Source of the DNA: a bacterium
GTDB lineage: Bacteria; Patescibacteriota; Minisyncoccia; Sungbacterales; GWA2-42-14
Assembly (NCBI GenBank): GCA_030649305.1
Contig: JAUSFV010000003.1
Location: forward strand, 1-44,344
Length of the DNA: 44,344 bases
Reading direction: 5' to 3'
Each line of letters begins with the position of its first letter. Within the stretch, counting starts at the first letter, position 1. Under the pieces are notes generated by a model that searched no databases, was not told the DNA's origin, and saw only the letters and a program-made list of their open reading frames with translations. Both the position numbers and the translations under genes were made by a program. This document shows positions 18,143-27,210 of this stretch, piece by piece.

Positions 18143-19312
18143 ATGTATATCGTCTATACCGGAGAAGAACCACCCGAATCATTTTCCCAAGCCATTTTTC
18201 TTGCGGGTCCTACGCCGCGAACGAATAAAGTCGCTTCCTGGAGACCAAAAGCGCTTCGCATACTGAAAAAACGCGGCTTTGGCGGAGTCGTATTCGTCCC
18301 CGAATGGCGGGACGGCACTCACGCGCGCGCCTACGAAAAAGAAGAAATTTGCGCGTGGGAGCACCGAATGCTCCACATGGCTGACTGCATTCTCTTCTGG
18401 GTTCCCAGAAATCTAAAAAACCTTCCGGGATTTACCACCAATATAGAATTCGGGCTCTTTGAACATTGTGCCAAATCTGTATTCGGCGCGCCTCGCAATG
18501 CTCCCAAAAATGATTATCTCCGCTTTGTTGCAAAAACTCATTCTATTCCGGCGTGTAGAACGCTACCAGCAACGATTGATGTAGCACTTGCGCGCGTCAC
18601 GCCGGGCGAGCTTCGCTCCGGGGGAGAGCGGCATATTCCTCTTCATGTGTGGCGGCATCCCGCGTTTCAAAACTGGTACGAAACGCAAAAAAACGCGGGC
18701 AACCGGCTTGACGGCGCGCGCGTGGAATGGCTCTCACGGGTACGGAATAAACCGGAAAAATTTTTCTGCTTTGCCATACATCCAAACGTATATATAACAT
18801 CAGAGAATCGAAACAAACTGAACGATCCTGTTATATTCAGATTAGACATCTCAAGTGTCATTCTTTACAAACGGGCACCGGATATTTCCGATACGAAAGT
18901 AGTTCTAGTCAAAGAATTTCGTTTGGCTGGCGCGACAAAAGACGGATTTATTTGGGAGCTTCCCGGCGGATCCTCTCCTTTTCTTTCAGACCCGCTCCAA
19001 ATTGCTATTGAAGAAGTACACGAAGAAGTCGGGCTCCATCTTGAACCCGACCGCCTAAAGCAAAATTGCACGCGCCAACTTGCTGGAACAATCCTTGCGC
19101 ACAAGGCCCATCTTTTCTCCGCCGAACTAACCAACGAAGAACTCGCGTGGCTTGAAACGCAAAAAGGCATCCCGCACGGCGCGGATCTGGATAATCCGAC
19201 CGGGGAACGCGCCTATACCGAAATAAAAACGCTTGGCGAAATTCTCTCCGAAAATCTCGTTGACTGGAGCAATGTCGGCATGATTTGCCAAGCGCTTCAG
19301 GAAATATCGTAA
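18143..19312 (+). CDS. fusion of nucleoside 2-deoxyribosyltransferase-like domain and NUDIX hydrolase
   Basis: N-term QAIFLAGPTPR...SWRPKAL...IEFGLF; C-term WELPGGSSPFLSDPLQIAIEEVHEEVGL NUDIX box. Confidence 0.78.
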   Translation: MYIVYTGEEPPESFSQAIFLAGPTPRTNKVASWRPKALRILKKRGFGGVVFVPEWRDGTHARAYEKEEICAWEHRMLHMADCILFWVPRNLKNLPGFTTNIEFGLFEHCAKSVFGAPRNAPKNDYLRFVAKTHSIPACRTLPATIDVALARVTPGELRSGGERHIPLHVWRHPAFQNWYETQKNAGNRLDGARVEWLSRVRNKPEKFFCFAIHPNVYITSENRNKLNDPVIFRLDISSVILYKRAPDISDTKVVLVKEFRLAGATKDGFIWELPGGSSPFLSDPLQIAIEEVHEEVGLHLEPDRLKQNCTRQLAGTILAHKAHLFSAELTNEELAWLETQKGIPHGADLDNPTGERAYTEIKTLGEILSENLVDWSNVGMICQALQEIS

Positions 19313-19349
19313 CAAAAGAAAAAAAGGATGTTCTCCTAAGAACATCCTT

Positions 19350-20573
19350 TTAATATTTGCATTCTTCCTGAAACCTCGTGGTATAGCCAACTTCCTTCAT
19401 GATCTTTTCTATATCCGCGGGGTCCCCAGTCGCTTTTGCGATATTATTGCTCAATTTAACAAGGCCCCGGCCATTTGCCCGGGTAGCTTTCACGACAATC
19501 GAAACGGGAGGAAATTTTGGTCCGAAATCATTCGTGAGATTCGTCCCCCATCCGAATACAACGCCAATCCGCCCCCTGAAGTGAGCCGCAATTCGGAGTA
19601 TTGCCGGCAAATCCAGACCATCGCTGAATATAAGCGTTTTTGTACGCGGATCAATGCCATACGCCTCATACCAGCGAATGCACTTTTCTCCCTCTTCAAG
19701 AGGATCCCCCGAATCAATGCGAATGCTCTTCCAATCACGGGCGATTTCGGGAGGAGCGGTCCGGAAGAAAAACTCGCTTCCCCAAGTATCGTTTAATGCG
19801 ACAGAAAGATCGTATCCGTACATATCCCACCACACACGCGATACCTCATTTTGCGCAAGAGCAAGATAATTAGATACACCATGATACAATCCCGCAACTA
19901 TCATGGGCATCTCATGAGCCGATGTTCCGCTCGGCTTCAAGCCGTAGCGCATCGCAATGGCTACATCGGAGGTGCCGATGAATTGTTCCGGAAGTTCACG
20001 GGCAACGGTTCGTGCCACCTCTGCCTGCCACGCATATCCCGCACGCCGCCGTGTGCCAAAATCACTGAAGAATATGTAGGGATGTTCGCGAAGCAATGCG
20101 ATCTTACGAGCGAGATTCGCTCTTCCAAGATCATACACGGCACGACGTTCCATACCATCGCAATCTTCCAGAAGAGAACGAAAATAAAGTTCATTCACAA
20201 TCGCAAGCGCGGGAATCTCCCAATAGATGGCGCTCTCCCATGGCCCCCGGAAGCGAAGTGAAAACACTTCACTCCCCCATTGCAAATCATAGGGCGGAAG
20301 ACGCAATTCTGCGAGAAACGAAAGGTAATCATCCCCAAAGATTCCAAACCCCTTCAAATACGCAAGCTCGTCTCTGCTAAAAGAAAGTGTCCGCACATGA
20401 TCCAATTCACGCCGCACATCCTCTTCACGAATAAATCGCGCAAGCGAAACGCGTTTTGTTCGATTGATGAATTCGTAGGTCACATCGACTCCCCGATAAT
20501 GGCGAAATACAGCCTGCCCCATGGTAACCTTGTAATAGTCGGTATCAAGGGACGATTGAATAATGGGGGCCAC
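19350..20573 (-). CDS. pncB: nicotinate phosphoribosyltransferase
   Basis: LDTDYYKVTMGQAVFRHY, FGTRRRAG, GTSAHEMPM, RIDSGDP; GTG start preceded by AGGAGG. Confidence 0.93.
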   Translation of the reverse strand: MAPIIQSSLDTDYYKVTMGQAVFRHYRGVDVTYEFINRTKRVSLARFIREEDVRRELDHVRTLSFSRDELAYLKGFGIFGDDYLSFLAELRLPPYDLQWGSEVFSLRFRGPWESAIYWEIPALAIVNELYFRSLLEDCDGMERRAVYDLGRANLARKIALLREHPYIFFSDFGTRRRAGYAWQAEVARTVARELPEQFIGTSDVAIAMRYGLKPSGTSAHEMPMIVAGLYHGVSNYLALAQNEVSRVWWDMYGYDLSVALNDTWGSEFFFRTAPPEIARDWKSIRIDSGDPLEEGEKCIRWYEAYGIDPRTKTLIFSDGLDLPAILRIAAHFRGRIGVVFGWGTNLTNDFGPKFPPVSIVVKATRANGRGLVKLSNNIAKATGDPADIEKIMKEVGYTTRFQEECKY

Positions 20574-20613
20574 GGATATCACCTCCTTTCTTTTCACGAT
20601 TCCCGAAAACTAT

Positions 20614-21216
20614 TTACGCATCAATACGAATTTTTACATCCTCACCAAGATACGAAATGATGAATTCAGCACCCGCATCCTGCATCTTTTTGATTGATGC
20701 AAGAGACGCCTCTGTATCGGTTCCGCGAATAGCATCCAATAATACATATACGCGATACCCCAATCGCCGTGCGGCCAACACAGCAGCTACCACACAAAAA
20801 TTCGTCGCAACGCCACATATCTCAAGAGTGTTCACATAATCTGCCTGCAAAACTTCATCCAAAGTCCTGCCATCCCCTGTTCTGCCGTCAAACGCAGAAT
20901 ATCCGTCAACTTCCCAATCCGCACCTTTTGCCTTAAGACCCTTGGAAACAATAATACCGTTTTCCGGCAATCTCAATAACGAGTGGAATTCCGCGCCCTC
21001 AGTATCCTCTACGCAATGCACGGGGTGTTTCTTAAAATGATCCGAATCGGCAGGATGCCAATCGCGCGAAAGAAAAACTTTCTTTTTCTCTTGTTCCGCT
21101 TTTTCTATTTTTATATTAATAGTTTCAAGAATCTCTTCTGCCCCCGCAACTGGCAATGTGCCCCTCTTAAAAAAATCTTTCTGTAAATCTATTACGAGAA
21201 GTGCTGTTCGCGCCAT
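20614..21216 (-). CDS. pncA: nicotinamidase
   Basis: ALLVIDLQKDFF, DWHPADSDHF, CGVATNFCV catalytic Cys. Confidence 0.93.
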   Translation of the reverse strand: MARTALLVIDLQKDFFKRGTLPVAGAEEILETINIKIEKAEQEKKKVFLSRDWHPADSDHFKKHPVHCVEDTEGAEFHSLLRLPENGIIVSKGLKAKGADWEVDGYSAFDGRTGDGRTLDEVLQADYVNTLEICGVATNFCVVAAVLAARRLGYRVYVLLDAIRGTDTEASLASIKKMQDAGAEFIISYLGEDVKIRIDA

Positions 21217-21334
21217 AACCCTTCCTCCTTTTTTTGCTCCGATGTTTTAATCGGAGCTCCGACCCACCCGACGTTATGTCGGGGGCGTCGGAGTTGTCAA
21301 AGAAATGCAGAGTTCTTCCGACATTCTGCCACTA

Positions 21335-23278
21335 TTACCGGAGTTCGTCAAGCCATGCCCTTGCCTCCGCATCCGAGGGCATGCGCCAATCCCCGCGCGG
21401 GGAAAGCGATACCGACCCGACTTTCGGGCCATCCGTCGCGACAGAACGCTTCCATTGCGCCCCGAAGAAACGTTCTAAAAATAAACGGAGCCACTTTTTC
21501 AGCACGGCGTTGGAATACTTCTCCCCCCACGCGTGGCGCGCTACGAATAAAATCTTTCGGGGAGAAGCGGCGCGTCGAATAAAATGAAACAGAAAAAAAT
21601 CGTGCAATTCATACGGACCGATAATATCTTCGGTCTTGTGAGTAATTTCATGCGGACGGCTTTTTTTGAGTTCCGGCGAAATAGGGGTTGCCAAAATATC
21701 ATCCAGAGTGGCCTGCGTTTTTTTATCCATCTCTGTTTCCGAAACCCATTGCACAAGATATTTCACAAGCGTTTTTGGAATACTGCAATTCACATTGTAA
21801 TGCGCAATGTGGTCCCCTGTATACGTATTCCACCCAAGCGCGATTTCCGACAGATCGCCCGTACCCACCACAATCCCCCGCATCTGATTTGCCTTATCCA
21901 TCAGAGTATAGGTGCGATAGCGCGCCTGCGCATTTTCATATACAACACTTTCATTATTATGGTCATGACCAATGTCGCGAAATTGCTGTAGTACACCTTT
22001 CGTAATATCTATTTCTTCAAAACTCACGCCAAGGGATTCGGCAAGACGACGCGCGTTTTTTCGCGTGCGATTTGATGTGCCAAACCCCGGCATGGAAAAT
22101 GCGTGTGTGTTTTTTAACGAAATACCGAGCGTTTCCATGGTTTTTACCGCGACAAGCAACGCAAGCGTTGAATCAAGCCCTCCGGAAAGCCCGATGATAA
22201 GGTTTTTGGCGCGGATTGCCTCAAGCCGTTTTGCGAGTCCCGCAACCTGAATTGAAAAAATTTCTTTTGCGCGCATATCGCGCTCCGCGGGATTTGCCGG
22301 AACAAAAGGATTCGGGCCTAGCAAGCGCTCAAGTTTTAAAATCGAAGCTGGCTCTATCAGCACATCAACAAAACGAAAAACTTTTTGGGGCGACTCATGT
22401 ACAGATTCGCCGAAACTCGTCGTCCGTTCGCGCTCATGCAGGAGATATTCAACATCAATATCTGATACAATCATCTCGCCTTCGCGCGAAAACCGCTTTG
22501 ATTCAGCAAGAATTGTGCCGTTCTCTCCGATAAGCGCATGCCCCCCAAATACGAGGTCTGTAGTTGATTCGTGCACCCCGCATGAGGCGTATACATATCC
22601 GAACATCCCACGCGCGGATTGCTGTTTGATAAGTTCACGTCGATACTCGGCTCTACCGACCCAATCATTTGACGCGGATGGATTCGCGATCAGAGTGGCA
22701 CCCACAAGCGCCTGAAAGGAACTTGGCGGGAGCGGTACCCAAACATCTTCGCAAATTTCAATGCCGAGAATTGCTCCCGGAATACGCGGAAAACGAAAAA
22801 GAATATCGGTGCCTACGGGAATTTTTTTACCAAAAAGCTCAACTTCTTTTGCAAGCAAATCACGGCCAGACGCAAACCACCGCTCCTCATAAAATTCTTT
22901 ATAACCCGGAATATACGTTTTCGGAACAATGCCCCAAATAGTCCCCTTATATACGAGGGCTGCGACATTAAAAAGTTTTCCTTCATGAGGAAGCGCAAAA
23001 CCGACGACAGATGCCGCACGAATATTTTTTGACGCGCTGACAAACCGCAGAAGCTCTTTTTTTGTCGCGTCTTGCAAGGTTTTCTGAAAATGCAAATCAG
23101 CAACCGTATAACCGGAAATCCCAAGTTCGGGAAAAACAACAAGCGTCGCTCCTTGCTTCTCTGCGCGTTTAAGCCATTGCAGCATCTCATCAACATTAAA
23201 ATGAGGATCGCCAACACGAAGCCGGGGTGATACCGCCGCAACGCGCACAAAGCCGAAATTTTCTTTTTGACTTCTCAT
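21335..23278 (-). CDS. nadE: glutamine-dependent NAD+ synthetase
   Basis: N-term nitrilase/amidohydrolase (FPELGISGYT, EICEDVW) and C-term synthetase (LIIGLSGGLDSTLALLV, VVGTGDLSEIALGWNTYTGDH). Confidence 0.95.
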   Translation of the reverse strand: MRSQKENFGFVRVAAVSPRLRVGDPHFNVDEMLQWLKRAEKQGATLVVFPELGISGYTVADLHFQKTLQDATKKELLRFVSASKNIRAASVVGFALPHEGKLFNVAALVYKGTIWGIVPKTYIPGYKEFYEERWFASGRDLLAKEVELFGKKIPVGTDILFRFPRIPGAILGIEICEDVWVPLPPSSFQALVGATLIANPSASNDWVGRAEYRRELIKQQSARGMFGYVYASCGVHESTTDLVFGGHALIGENGTILAESKRFSREGEMIVSDIDVEYLLHERERTTSFGESVHESPQKVFRFVDVLIEPASILKLERLLGPNPFVPANPAERDMRAKEIFSIQVAGLAKRLEAIRAKNLIIGLSGGLDSTLALLVAVKTMETLGISLKNTHAFSMPGFGTSNRTRKNARRLAESLGVSFEEIDITKGVLQQFRDIGHDHNNESVVYENAQARYRTYTLMDKANQMRGIVVGTGDLSEIALGWNTYTGDHIAHYNVNCSIPKTLVKYLVQWVSETEMDKKTQATLDDILATPISPELKKSRPHEITHKTEDIIGPYELHDFFLFHFIRRAASPRKILFVARHAWGEKYSNAVLKKWLRLFLERFFGAQWKRSVATDGPKVGSVSLSPRGDWRMPSDAEARAWLDELR

Positions 23279-23286
23279 ATTTATTT

Positions 23287-23328
23287 TCTACGACATTCCA
23301 ACATTCTCAAGAATGTTGGAATGTCGTA
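23287..23328. repeat. 19-bp-arm inverted repeat between nrtR and nadE
   Basis: TACGACATTCCAACATTCT CA AGAATGTTGGAATGTCGTA. Confidence 0.8.
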
Positions 23329-23336
23329 TGATGACA

Positions 23337-24023
23337 TTACGAAAAGAATCGTTTTAATTCCACGTACGTTTTCTTCTTAAATGCGTAGAGCCGAGCCGGA
23401 CGCTGGCGAAGGCCTCTCCGCATTTTCGGAAGCGCTTTCAAAAGCCCCAAAGAAAAGAGTTTCTTTCTAAAATTACGCTTATCAAGACGCCGTCCCCAAA
23501 TAGTCTCGTACAAATCCTGAATTTCACCAAGCGTAAATGCTCTCGGCAACAAGCTCCACGCGATATTCGTATACTGGATCTTATTTTGCAGACGCGTGCG
23601 GGCATACAGAAAAATTTTTTTATGGTCAAACGCAAGCGAGGGCAGTTTCCGTACCGGAAAAAATCGGGCATCTGCCGCATCCGATGCTCCGCGAACCTTC
23701 ATTTTTCCGCGCGGGATAAGCGCGAAATATGCCGCTGTCACAACTCTTCCCCGCGGGTCGCGTTTCGGGTCGCCAAAAGTATACAGCTGTTCCAGATAAC
23801 CGGCCCGCACGCCTGTTTCTTCCCGGAGCTCGCGTTCAGCCGCCCGCATTAATGATTCCTGTTTTCTCACAAACCCCCCCGGAATCGCCCATTTCCCAAT
23901 AAACGGCGGGGCTTTGCGTTTTACCAGAAGCACCTTCAGCACATCATCTTCAAACGTAAAAATAATGATGTCTATAACCACCATAATCGGTCCCAATTTT
24001 TTAAAAAATGCTTTTTGATTCAC
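23337..24023 (-). CDS. nrtR: NrtR-type NUDIX transcriptional regulator of NAD metabolism
   Basis: NUDIX box GGFVRKQESLMRAAERELREETGV, YTFGDPKRDPRGRVVTAAYFAL, C-terminal wHTH FTLGEIQDLYETIWGRRLDKRNFRKKL. Confidence 0.88.
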   Translation of the reverse strand: MNQKAFFKKLGPIMVVIDIIIFTFEDDVLKVLLVKRKAPPFIGKWAIPGGFVRKQESLMRAAERELREETGVRAGYLEQLYTFGDPKRDPRGRVVTAAYFALIPRGKMKVRGASDAADARFFPVRKLPSLAFDHKKIFLYARTRLQNKIQYTNIAWSLLPRAFTLGEIQDLYETIWGRRLDKRNFRKKLFSLGLLKALPKMRRGLRQRPARLYAFKKKTYVELKRFFS

Positions 24024-24153
24024 CCCGTTAGAAGTCTGCCGTTATAGAGCATCCATGCTCATTTCCAACAGGCTTATGTTACTGATTGCCCCATTATTAC
24101 CACGAAGAAAAAATTTAGAACAAATTTTTTCTTCCGAGGACTTCTAACGGGGT
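24022..24153. mobile_element. MITE-like element 2 with 15-bp TIRs ACCCCGTTAGAAGTC
   Basis: Perfect TIRs at 24022-24036 and 24139-24153; internal hairpin GAAGAAAAAATTT AGAAC AAATTTTTTCTTC. Confidence 0.62.
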
Positions 24154-24758
24154 TCTCCATATAAGCGATTACGAATAATAAAACGAAATATTTCTGGGTC
24201 AAGAAATTGTTTTGCTTTTTTAAAATCTTTCTTAGCGATAGCTTTCCGAATAACCGTGCTTGAAATAACTTGACGCGATGGAGCTCTTTTTAAAACAATT
24301 ATTTTCTCCAAAATTTTTTGAGGAACCTGCTTCATAGAAAAGCCCCTGCGCTTTGCGCCGACAAACTGGCAATGGTCCAGAATATCATACCCGAATTTCC
24401 ACTTCCACGGCATAGATACTATCGCGTCCGAACCCACAATCCAGAAAAGTTTTGCGCGGGGATAGCGTTTTTTTAATTCCGCAATGGTATCCGCGGTATA
24501 GGATTTACCGCGACGCTTCATTTCCATATCCGAAACACCCCATCCGCGCTTTCGTGCGACAACACGCGCCATCTGAAGACGCATCCCCGCGGGTATTTCG
24601 GGCATATCTTTATGCGGAGGGTGCTTTGTGGGTATCAAAATCAAACGGTCTAACTTTAGAGTTTTTTTCGCGTATTCGCCAATTTCCATATGTTCCGTAT
24701 GCGGCGGGTCACAGGCGCTCCCCAAAATCCCTATTGTTACTGGGTTTTTGGCTTTCAT
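24144..24758 (-). CDS. nadD: nicotinate-nucleotide adenylyltransferase
   Basis: GILGSACDPPHTEHMEIGEYA, LILIPTKHPPHK, FWIVGSDA, ISSTVIRK. Confidence 0.92.
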   Translation of the reverse strand: MKAKNPVTIGILGSACDPPHTEHMEIGEYAKKTLKLDRLILIPTKHPPHKDMPEIPAGMRLQMARVVARKRGWGVSDMEMKRRGKSYTADTIAELKKRYPRAKLFWIVGSDAIVSMPWKWKFGYDILDHCQFVGAKRRGFSMKQVPQKILEKIIVLKRAPSRQVISSTVIRKAIAKKDFKKAKQFLDPEIFRFIIRNRLYGEPR

Positions 24759-24768
24759 AGTTCATAGT

Positions 24769-24787
24769 TAGTGTATATCCTACACTA
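24769..24787. promoter_or_regulatory. candidate NrtR operator at nadD promoter
   Basis: TAGTGTA TATCC TACACTA just downstream of minus-strand promoter TTGACA(24814-24819)-17-TATACT(24791-24796). Confidence 0.7.
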
Positions 24788-24839
24788 TTAAGTATACTCC
24801 CACCGCGCATATCTGTCAATACCCCGCCGAGAAAAATGC

Positions 24840-24868
24840 TTGACATAAAATATAAAAAATATTATAAT
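24840..24868 (+). promoter_or_regulatory. sigma70-type promoter of nadA
   Basis: TTGACA-17-TATAAT. Confidence 0.85.
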
Positions 24869-24900
24869 GAAATTAGAAGAAAACGCTCCTTGATAATGAG

Positions 24901-26022
24901 GTGATACCAATGACGATCAAAGCAGGAGATATTCTCTCGGCACGTGAAGCAATACTGCTCGCGGAAGCTGAGGCAGTGGATTTGAGCCCGCCCATTGAAA
25001 TACCGCCCATTCCCCCCGAAGCGCATCCCAATTTTACACGCGACCAAAAGAAGCACGTCGAACTTATCGAAAACATCCAGAAACTCAAACGCGAACGGAA
25101 AGCAATCATTCTTGCGCACAACTATATGCCGAAAGATATTCAGGATATTGCAGATGTTGTCGGCGATTCGCTCCTGCTCGCGCAAAAAGGGAAAGAATCC
25201 AACGCGACAGTACTCGTAGAAGCGTCGGTTCGTTTCATGCAAGATATCCTTGCGGTGATGAAAAAACCCCACCAAACAGTTTTAGCGCCGGATCTCGGAG
25301 CGCTTTGTTCTCTTGCCGCGCACGCGAAACCGGAAAAAGTTCTTGAATGGAAGGAGGCATATCCCGACGGCATTGTCATCAGCTACGTAAATACCGATAT
25401 CCGCATAAAAGCCATAAGCGATTATTGCTGTGCATCAGCAAATTCACCAAAGGTTATCCGATATGCAACCATACACCATCCCGATGTTCCTATCTTATTT
25501 CTCCCCGATGTGTATCTCGGCCTCTATGCCGCGGATATTCTAAAAAAAGCCGGAGAGTCAATTGACCGTCTCTGGCTCATGATGGGCGCGTGCCACGTGC
25601 ATGATCGCATCAAACCAAGCCACGTGGAAGAAGAACTTCGAAAGAACCCGGGGGCCGCTGTCGTGGCGCATTCAGAATGCAGCTGCGTGAGTTCATGTAT
25701 ACAGAAAATTGCGTCAGGCAAAACTCCCGAAGCGCTCATGCAAATTCGCTCCACACAGGGCATGATTGATTTTGTACGAAATACGCCAAGCGATACGGTC
25801 ATCATGGCAACGGAGGTTGGTAATATTTACCCGATTGAAAAGGCAATACCCGGAAAGCGCATCATCCCGGCCTCCAAAGAGGCGATCTGCGCATTCATGA
25901 AGCAAAACACGCTTGAAAAAGTGTACGCATCACTCCGCGACCTAAAATATGAAATAACGGTTGACCGGGAACTTGCCGAGCGCGCCCGCATACCGATCGA
26001 AAAAATGCTTGCGATTGTCTAA
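24901..26022 (+). CDS. nadA: quinolinate synthase (divergent NadA)
   Basis: LAHNYMPKDIQDIADVVGDSLLLA, SYVNTDIRIKAISDYCCASAN, FLPDVYLGLY, MMGACHVHDRI, TEVGNIYPIEKAIPGKRIIP...AIC. Confidence 0.85.
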   Translation: MIPMTIKAGDILSAREAILLAEAEAVDLSPPIEIPPIPPEAHPNFTRDQKKHVELIENIQKLKRERKAIILAHNYMPKDIQDIADVVGDSLLLAQKGKESNATVLVEASVRFMQDILAVMKKPHQTVLAPDLGALCSLAAHAKPEKVLEWKEAYPDGIVISYVNTDIRIKAISDYCCASANSPKVIRYATIHHPDVPILFLPDVYLGLYAADILKKAGESIDRLWLMMGACHVHDRIKPSHVEEELRKNPGAAVVAHSECSCVSSCIQKIASGKTPEALMQIRSTQGMIDFVRNTPSDTVIMATEVGNIYPIEKAIPGKRIIPASKEAICAFMKQNTLEKVYASLRDLKYEITVDRELAERARIPIEKMLAIV

Positions 26023-26035
26023 TTGTCCAAATATC

Positions 26036-26060
26036 ACCGCTCTCTGAGCGGTATTTTTTA
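26036..26060 (+). terminator. terminator of nadA
   Basis: ACCGCTCTCTGAGCGGTATTTTTTAT. Confidence 0.8.
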
Positions 26061-26121
26061 TCTCAACAACCGTGGCCGATCGGCCAAAAGTGTTGAGATA
26101 AAATTTTTGTCCCCCTTTTCT

Positions 26122-27069
26122 CTACGATGCAGGTGCCGCCACGCACGCATTAAAAATACTCACCTGCCCGTTGTATTTTTCAATCAGCGTTTTTACTTCT
26201 TCAACCAGCGCGTTTAATTCAATCACTATCGCGTTATACTCCTCCACTTTCGCGTTGTAACGCTCCCGTTCGTTTTTCGAAATGGCATCCAGCTCCGCCT
26301 TTTTAATTTCAGCAAGGGCTGACAAATCTTCAATTCGCTGTTTCTTCTCCTCAATGGATTCCTGAAGAAGTTCGTCCGGCACGGGGCACGCGGAAAGCGG
26401 ACGCGCGAATATTTGCACCGCAAGCCAGGTATCTCTCCCTTCAAAGATACCCTTCCCAACGGCAATACCAATTTCTGTATAACGCGTACCCAAAATATTT
26501 TCTCTGTGTCCGAGCGAATCCATCCATGCCTGCACGAGTTCGGCATCGCTCTCAAAATCACCAAGCGCCAAATTCTCCCCGATATTTATATATTCGTACC
26601 CAGCGTCTTTTGCAAGATCTCCCGCTCCCCCTCCATCGGGTGACTGATGCGCGAAAAACTGCCGTAAAAACATGTCCTGTAACTTCTTACTTGCCGCCGC
26701 GTCAAGCAAAATATTTTTTTGAAGTACGGGCAGATTGTTTTGTATACGCTCTAAATTAGTTCCTATAAATATCCCGAACGGCGTTAAAACGACTGCGGGA
26801 GCGGGCGCTGGTTTCACTACGCGAAGAGGTTTCGGAGCAACAACTTCCGACTGCATTTTCTGTGGCGCAGAAGGAGCAGATGAGGGCAAAAAGGGTTCGG
26901 TCAAAACATCCTGCCTCATAAGTTCCCGCAACTTCTTCCCATTCTCTCCCCATGCGTTACGGCGGAGCAACGCGTTAAAATCATAATTTTTTGAAAAAAC
27001 AAAAAAACTAAGCGCCACAACCGCGCCACACACAATTAATAAACCAAAATAAAAGGATGTTTTCCGCAT
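26122..27069 (-). CDS. secreted CAP/SCP-domain protein with C-terminal coiled coil
   Basis: FFAHQSPDGGGAGDLAKDAGYEYINIGENLALGDFES...WMDSLGHRENILGTRYTEIGIAV. Confidence 0.88.
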   Translation of the reverse strand: MRKTSFYFGLLIVCGAVVALSFFVFSKNYDFNALLRRNAWGENGKKLRELMRQDVLTEPFLPSSAPSAPQKMQSEVVAPKPLRVVKPAPAPAVVLTPFGIFIGTNLERIQNNLPVLQKNILLDAAASKKLQDMFLRQFFAHQSPDGGGAGDLAKDAGYEYINIGENLALGDFESDAELVQAWMDSLGHRENILGTRYTEIGIAVGKGIFEGRDTWLAVQIFARPLSACPVPDELLQESIEEKKQRIEDLSALAEIKKAELDAISKNERERYNAKVEEYNAIVIELNALVEEVKTLIEKYNGQVSIFNACVAAPAS

Positions 27070-27151
27070 CCTTTTAATATATCAAAAAATATATACATCA
27101 TCTAACCGAATTTTTCTTATTTTTTTATCCGTATATCAATCTAAAAATGGT

Positions 27152-27181
27152 TTGAGGGCGATGTTGGAACATCGCCCTCAA
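27152..27181. terminator. bidirectional-type terminator hairpin
   Basis: TTGAGGGCGATGT TGGA ACATCGCCCTCAA with flanking T/A tracts. Confidence 0.8.
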
Positions 27182-27210
27182 TGGTTTTTGATGAAAGAAC
27201 TGTCAGCAAG

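Noticed and set aside
23287-23328. Inverted repeat between nrtR and nadE as a third MITE or NrtR operator
   Set aside because: Its arms (TACGACATTCCAACATTCT) match neither the CCCCGTTAGAAGTC TIR nor the TAGTGTA box; likely a local hairpin or terminator.
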